From Fasciolopsis buskii (Eukaryota > Platyhelminthes > Trematoda > Plagiorchiida > Fasciolidae), in contig LUCM01004858.1 in NCBI GenBank assembly GCA_008360955.1, positions 62,001 through 126,000 of the forward strand: a stretch of DNA of 64,000 nucleotides. Reading direction: 5' to 3'. Shown here piece after piece: positions 63,662 to 64,000 of the stretch. The position numbers and the translations under genes are program-made. The notes under the pieces are model-generated. The model did no database searches. It was not told the DNA's origin and saw only the letters and a list, made by a program, of their open reading frames with translations. Position 1 is the stretch's first letter; every line of letters begins with the position of its first letter.

Positions 63662-64000
63662 TAAGGCTCGTCCAGGTTCGAGCCTTGATCATTTCATAGC
63701 TTGTACCGGTTTGTTTCGAATCATGAAAACGAACTATGATTGGCCTGATGTTGGTCTATTTGACTTTCTCCCCTTATGGCAAAAAGATTGCCCAGAATTT
63801 GAGCCCCCAACCCGTCTATTCCTCTTTCGTGTCCGTTTGGACAGCCAGACTTCGAATGTTCGCATCCGATTTGACCACATCTTTCTTCACTTCGCTCCAC
63901 TGTTTCTGTCTCCCTCTTTCAGCTGGCTACTACTGCTCACCACTACACACTAACAACTTGTGCGGTCACATCATGCACCGCCTATTGTCGACTCGTTTGT

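Noticed and set aside
1..64000. CRISPR arrays, bacterial operons, riboswitches, viral genomes
   Set aside because: No regularly spaced repeats, no prokaryotic gene organisation and no viral coding block were seen; the sequence is eukaryotic nuclear DNA.

Overview
This is a eukaryotic nuclear window, most likely from a flatworm and probably a trematode. The reasons are: an AT-rich, gene-poor sequence with no operon-like packing and no prokaryotic gene structure; genes split into short exons by both kilobase-sized introns and introns of about 25-55 bases; Penelope-like (GIY-YIG) and RTE-like retroelement remnants of the kind abundant in trematodes; tRNA-derived SINE-like repeats; and long (AT)n microsatellites. 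The taxon is inferred; no marker gene proves it. One 676-base run of N (46416-47091) is an assembly gap.

The best supported gene is a Ras-superfamily GTPase closest to Ral on the + strand. Two consecutive exons are present (16492-16603 and 19075-19249), with matching splice phase, the switch II start (QEDY), the NKAD motif and the ETSAK motif. Its first exons (P-loop, switch I) and its last exon were not found in the window. The 2.47-kb intron between the two exons holds a Penelope-like element broken into two head-to-head pieces.

Mobile DNA is the clearest content of the rest. Three decayed copies of one RTE-like non-LTR retrotransposon lie on the - strand (7035-7745, 41215-42440, 55880-56235). 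Two tRNA-derived SINE-like families occur three times each: family A at 31210-31334, 35666-35830 and 46264-46415, and family B at 37680-37873, 38056-38140 and 54841-54990. A fold-back repeat with arms of about 125 bp, extending to about 200, sits at 4915-5360.

Several other exons are supported only by splice signals and reading-frame continuity, and their products are not recognised. They are a single-pass membrane-protein terminal exon (6668-6950), a C-terminus with a 36-nt intron (9470-9679), a - strand two-exon block (20236-20719), a two-exon ORF with a 26-nt intron (60844-61364), an Ig-like candidate (58316-58863), and a - strand 3' gene end with a poly(A) signal (62066-63450). Most of the remaining sequence is intronic or intergenic, with nothing I can identify. 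Long open frames in pyrimidine-rich stretches are not reliable here, because such stretches are poor in stop codons.
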